From JABDQW01 sp942492025 (GTDB taxonomy: Bacteria > Pseudomonadota > Gammaproteobacteria > SZUA-229): DNA of 64,000 nt. The notes under the pieces are model-generated. The model did no database searches. It worked only from the letters and a program-made list of their open reading frames with translations, and was not told the origin of the DNA. This document shows positions 61,467 through 64,000 of this stretch, one piece after another. The position numbers and the translations under genes were made by a program. The stretch spans positions 124,001 to 188,000 of the forward strand of contig CALODJ010000006.1 of assembly GCA_942492025.1 (NCBI GenBank), read 5' to 3'. Numbering within the stretch: position 1 is the first letter of the stretch; each line of letters opens with the position of its first letter.

Positions 61467-62648
61467 ATGTCCTTCATAAAACTCACAGATCTCGATTTGG
61501 CAGGCAAGCGCGTATTGATTCGTGCGGACCTGAATGTACCGGTTAAAGACGGCAAGGTAACATCAGATGCGCGTATTACAGCGTCCATGCCCACCATAGA
61601 GCATTGCGCCAAAGCTGGTGCCAAAGTTATGGTGATGTCACACCGTGGTCGTCCCGAAGAAGGTAAGGTGGATGAGGAAAACTCCATGCAGCCGATTGCC
61701 GAAGACATGTCTGCCAAGCTGGGCAAGGACGTTCGACTGATAAAGAATTACCTCGGCCAAACACCTGAGATAGCAGAAGGAGAAGTCGTGCTGTTTGAAA
61801 ACGTGCGCTTCAATACGGGCGAGAAAAAAGACGCCGAAGAGCTGGCAAAAAAATATGCTGCACTATGTGACGTCTTTGTGATGGATGCGTTTGGAACGGC
61901 ACACCGCGCTCAGGCATCAACCCATGGTGTGGGTGTATACGCGCCGGTTGCCTGTGCAGGTTTACTGCTTTCAGAAGAACTGGACAGCCTGGCTAAGGCA
62001 CTGGCGGAGCCCGCGCGCCCGATGGTTGCGATTGTCGGAGGTTCCAAGGTATCGACCAAACTGACGGTGCTGGAAGCGCTATCTGAAAAGGTGGATCAAC
62101 TGGTCGTTGGAGGTGGAATCGCTAATACCTTCCTCAAGGCCACGGGCCACAATGTCGGTAAATCCCTGTGTGAGAATGATCTGGTCGATACTGCTAACGC
62201 ATTGATCGAAAAAATGAAAGCACGTGGTGCGAGCATTCCCATTGCAACGGATGTGGTATGCGGGAAGGAGTTCAGCGAGACGGCTGAGGCAACGCTGAAA
62301 TCCGCCGATGCTGTCGAAGATGATGATATGATTTTCGACATAGGCCCGGATTCGGCCAAGGAGCTCGCTGATATTATCAGCAAGGCTGGCACGATTGTCT
62401 GGAATGGACCCGTTGGCGTATTCGAATTCGATCAGTTTGGTGAGGGCACCAAAACGGTCTCGATGGCGATTGCAAATTCCAGCGGCTTTAGCCTTGCCGG
62501 TGGTGGTGACACTATCGCAGCCATCCAGAAGTACGACATTTACGACAAGGTATCCTACATCTCGACAGCTGGAGGTGCGTTCCTTGAATATCTGGAGGGT
62601 AAGACGCTGCCCGCGGTTGCCATGTTGGAAGCCCAGGCGAACAAATAG
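61467..62648 (+). CDS. pgk: Phosphoglycerate kinase
   Basis: Pgk transfers phosphate from 1,3-bisphosphoglycerate to ADP. The 393-residue protein shows KRVLIRADLNVPVKDGK, MSHRGRPE, AIVGGSKVSTKL and the nucleotide-site GGGDTIAAIQKY. VMDAFGTAHRAQAS is the family hinge region. CAGGAG precedes the ATG. It is followed by pyk after 101 bases. Confidence 0.97.
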   Translation: MSFIKLTDLDLAGKRVLIRADLNVPVKDGKVTSDARITASMPTIEHCAKAGAKVMVMSHRGRPEEGKVDEENSMQPIAEDMSAKLGKDVRLIKNYLGQTPEIAEGEVVLFENVRFNTGEKKDAEELAKKYAALCDVFVMDAFGTAHRAQASTHGVGVYAPVACAGLLLSEELDSLAKALAEPARPMVAIVGGSKVSTKLTVLEALSEKVDQLVVGGGIANTFLKATGHNVGKSLCENDLVDTANALIEKMKARGASIPIATDVVCGKEFSETAEATLKSADAVEDDDMIFDIGPDSAKELADIISKAGTIVWNGPVGVFEFDQFGEGTKTVSMAIANSSGFSLAGGGDTIAAIQKYDIYDKVSYISTAGGAFLEYLEGKTLPAVAMLEAQANK

Positions 62649-62749
62649 TCACCGGCGCCGGTAACGGGTAATGAAGGAATGATTTCCTGCGGTCATAGAA
62701 GCATGAAGATTTTCGTTTTGTCGTTCCCCGGCCTGCGTTACTGTTTTTT

Positions 62750-64000
62750 ATGCGTCGAACCAAAATAGTCGCAACTCTGGGGCCCGGCTCAAGCTCATCT
62801 GAAGTGATCGAGGAGATGATCCTGGCAGGCGTTGATGTCTTTAGGCTTAATTTTTCTCATGGGACGCATAAAGAGCAGCGTCACCGTAGCGAGTTGATTC
62901 GTGATTGCAGCGAGAGAGCCGGCCGAATTGTCGGCATACTGGCAGACTTGCAGGGGCCGAAAATACGCACGGGCCGCTTCGTCGAACACCGTGTACAGCT
63001 GATCAAGGGTGAGCATTTCATTCTGGATGCAGATCTGGGTGAGGACGAGGGCACCAACGAGCGTGTTGGGTTGACATACAAAGACCTGTCTCGGGACGTC
63101 AGGCCGGGAAATCTGCTGTTACTGGATGATGGCCGCGTCGAGCTCGAAGTCGTAGCGGTTGATGGTAACGAAATTCACTGTGTTGTTGGCTACACCTGCG
63201 AGCTGTCTGACAACAAGGGTATCAACCTCAAGGGTGGCGGGCTGTCTGCACCTGCCTTGACGGAAAAGGACAGGCAGGACATCAAGGCTGCTGCGGACCT
63301 CGGTGTTGATTATGTTGCGCTGTCGTTTGCACGTTCTGCCGATGATGTGCATCTATGCCGCGAACATGTGCGCAAGGCTGGCAGCGATGCGGGTATTGTA
63401 ACCAAGGTCGAACGCGCTGATGCCATCGGTAACATTGATGAGATTATTGATGCGTCCGATGTCGTCATGGTGGCCCGTGGTGACCTGGGTGTTGAGCTCG
63501 GTGATGCGGAGCTGCCGGCGATACAGAAGAGTATCATCAAGAAAGCGCGTGATCGCAACAAGGTGGTGATCACGGCGACACAGATGATGGAGTCGATGAT
63601 CGATAATCCGATTCCAACGCGTGCCGAGGTGTTCGATGTTGCCAATGCTGTTCTGGATGGAACGGACGCTGTGATGTTATCCGGCGAAACTGCGGTAGGT
63701 CGTTATCCGGTCAAAGTGGTTCAGGCAATGAGCCGTATCTGTGAACACGCGGAGCGGCAGTCTGTAGCGCGTCTGTCGGATCATCGCGTTCACCTTATGT
63801 TTGGTAGGGTTGATGAAGCCATTGCGATGGCTACAATGTACACCGCGAATCATCTCGATGTGGCTGCGATCGCCTCGTTGACGGAATCCGGTGCCACGGT
63901 CTTGTGGATGTCGCGTATCAGTTCGGGCATACCGATTTATGCCCTGACTCGGCATCGCACGACACAACGCAAAGTCGCAATATACAGAGGTGTCTATCCG
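62750..64000 (+). CDS. pyk: Pyruvate kinase (5' part; continues past the window)
   Basis: Pyruvate kinase converts phosphoenolpyruvate and ADP to pyruvate and ATP. 417 codons are visible, starting MRRTKIVATLGPGSSS. Active-site segments are FRLNFSHGTH, LADLQGPKIRTG, TKVERADAIGNIDEI, VARGDLGVELG and TATQMMESMIDNPIPTRAEV. The reading frame is open at the right edge, within the C-terminal regulatory domain. No clear ribosome-binding site precedes the ATG at 62750. fba often follows in this gene order but is not visible. Confidence 0.95.
   Translation, partial: MRRTKIVATLGPGSSSSEVIEEMILAGVDVFRLNFSHGTHKEQRHRSELIRDCSERAGRIVGILADLQGPKIRTGRFVEHRVQLIKGEHFILDADLGEDEGTNERVGLTYKDLSRDVRPGNLLLLDDGRVELEVVAVDGNEIHCVVGYTCELSDNKGINLKGGGLSAPALTEKDRQDIKAAADLGVDYVALSFARSADDVHLCREHVRKAGSDAGIVTKVERADAIGNIDEIIDASDVVMVARGDLGVELGDAELPAIQKSIIKKARDRNKVVITATQMMESMIDNPIPTRAEVFDVANAVLDGTDAVMLSGETAVGRYPVKVVQAMSRICEHAERQSVARLSDHRVHLMFGRVDEAIAMATMYTANHLDVAAIASLTESGATVLWMSRISSGIPIYALTRHRTTQRKVAIYRGVYP

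Overview
The window reads as a chromosomal segment of a gammaproteobacterium, probably an uncultured or environmental lineage. The evidence is gene order: lysM-dprA-smg-topA-tsaC-hemF facing def-fmt-rsmB-trkA-trkH, hisBHAFIE followed by tatABC, bioB-bioF beside comF, and a tkt-gap-pgk-pyk run near rpoD. The proteins also look gammaproteobacterial: monofunctional HisB, separate HisI and HisE, Mg-type HemB, and a 616-residue RpoD. There is no prophage, CRISPR array, complete insertion sequence or rRNA operon. The accessory content is small and unusual.

Layout. 1-4.7 kb: end of an unknown gene, an FG-GAP repeat protein overlapping bioF, then bioB and comF. 5.0-7.1 kb: a large unknown lipoprotein. 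7.5-14.5 kb: a stress-type cluster around a MerR/LitR-like regulator. It holds a UbiB-like kinase, a DUF393 thiol protein, a 40-residue membrane protein, a cupredoxin, a fasciclin protein, a DUF4149 protein, a CIA30 protein and a hydrolase. Five sites in its intergenic regions carry the same half-site repeated every 11 bp. 14.5-26.5 kb: hydrolase-ubiA, a gamma carbonic anhydrase, two GGDEF-EAL proteins, aroE, hemB, hemF and tsaC. 26.5-39 kb: topA, smg, dprA and lysM facing def, fmt, rsmB, trkA, trkH and an acyltransferase. 39.4-47.4 kb: dtd, histidine biosynthesis, Tat translocase and gpmI. 47.4-51.9 kb: an HDOD-GAF histidine kinase and a response-regulator c-di-GMP enzyme, probably one signalling operon. 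52-54.2 kb: an unknown secreted protein and a 43-residue membrane protein. 54.2-64 kb: a tRNA(CAU) gene, rpoD, a thioredoxin-like protein, tkt, gap, pgk and the start of pyk.

Three observations stand out. (1) The tRNA gene with anticodon CAU, most likely tRNA-Ile2, is interrupted just after the anticodon by a 275-nt sequence with the conserved core of a group I self-splicing intron. A 91-bp tandem duplication upstream copies its 5' end and leader. (2) A family of TA-flanked miniature elements (two of exactly 313 bp, three of 161-168 bp, one collapsed 40-bp palindrome, and decayed ends) is scattered through the window. At four genes (ubiB-like, hemF, the lpxL-like gene, hisA) the stop codon is formed by TA plus the outermost base of the element. 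One copy lies inside the his operon and may supply the hisF ribosome-binding site. (3) The MerR regulator appears to have lost the cobalamin-binding histidines of CarH/LitR photoreceptors, but its neighbourhood keeps CarH-like 11-bp direct-repeat operators.

All functional calls are made by eye from translated motifs, length and gene order. No database search was run.
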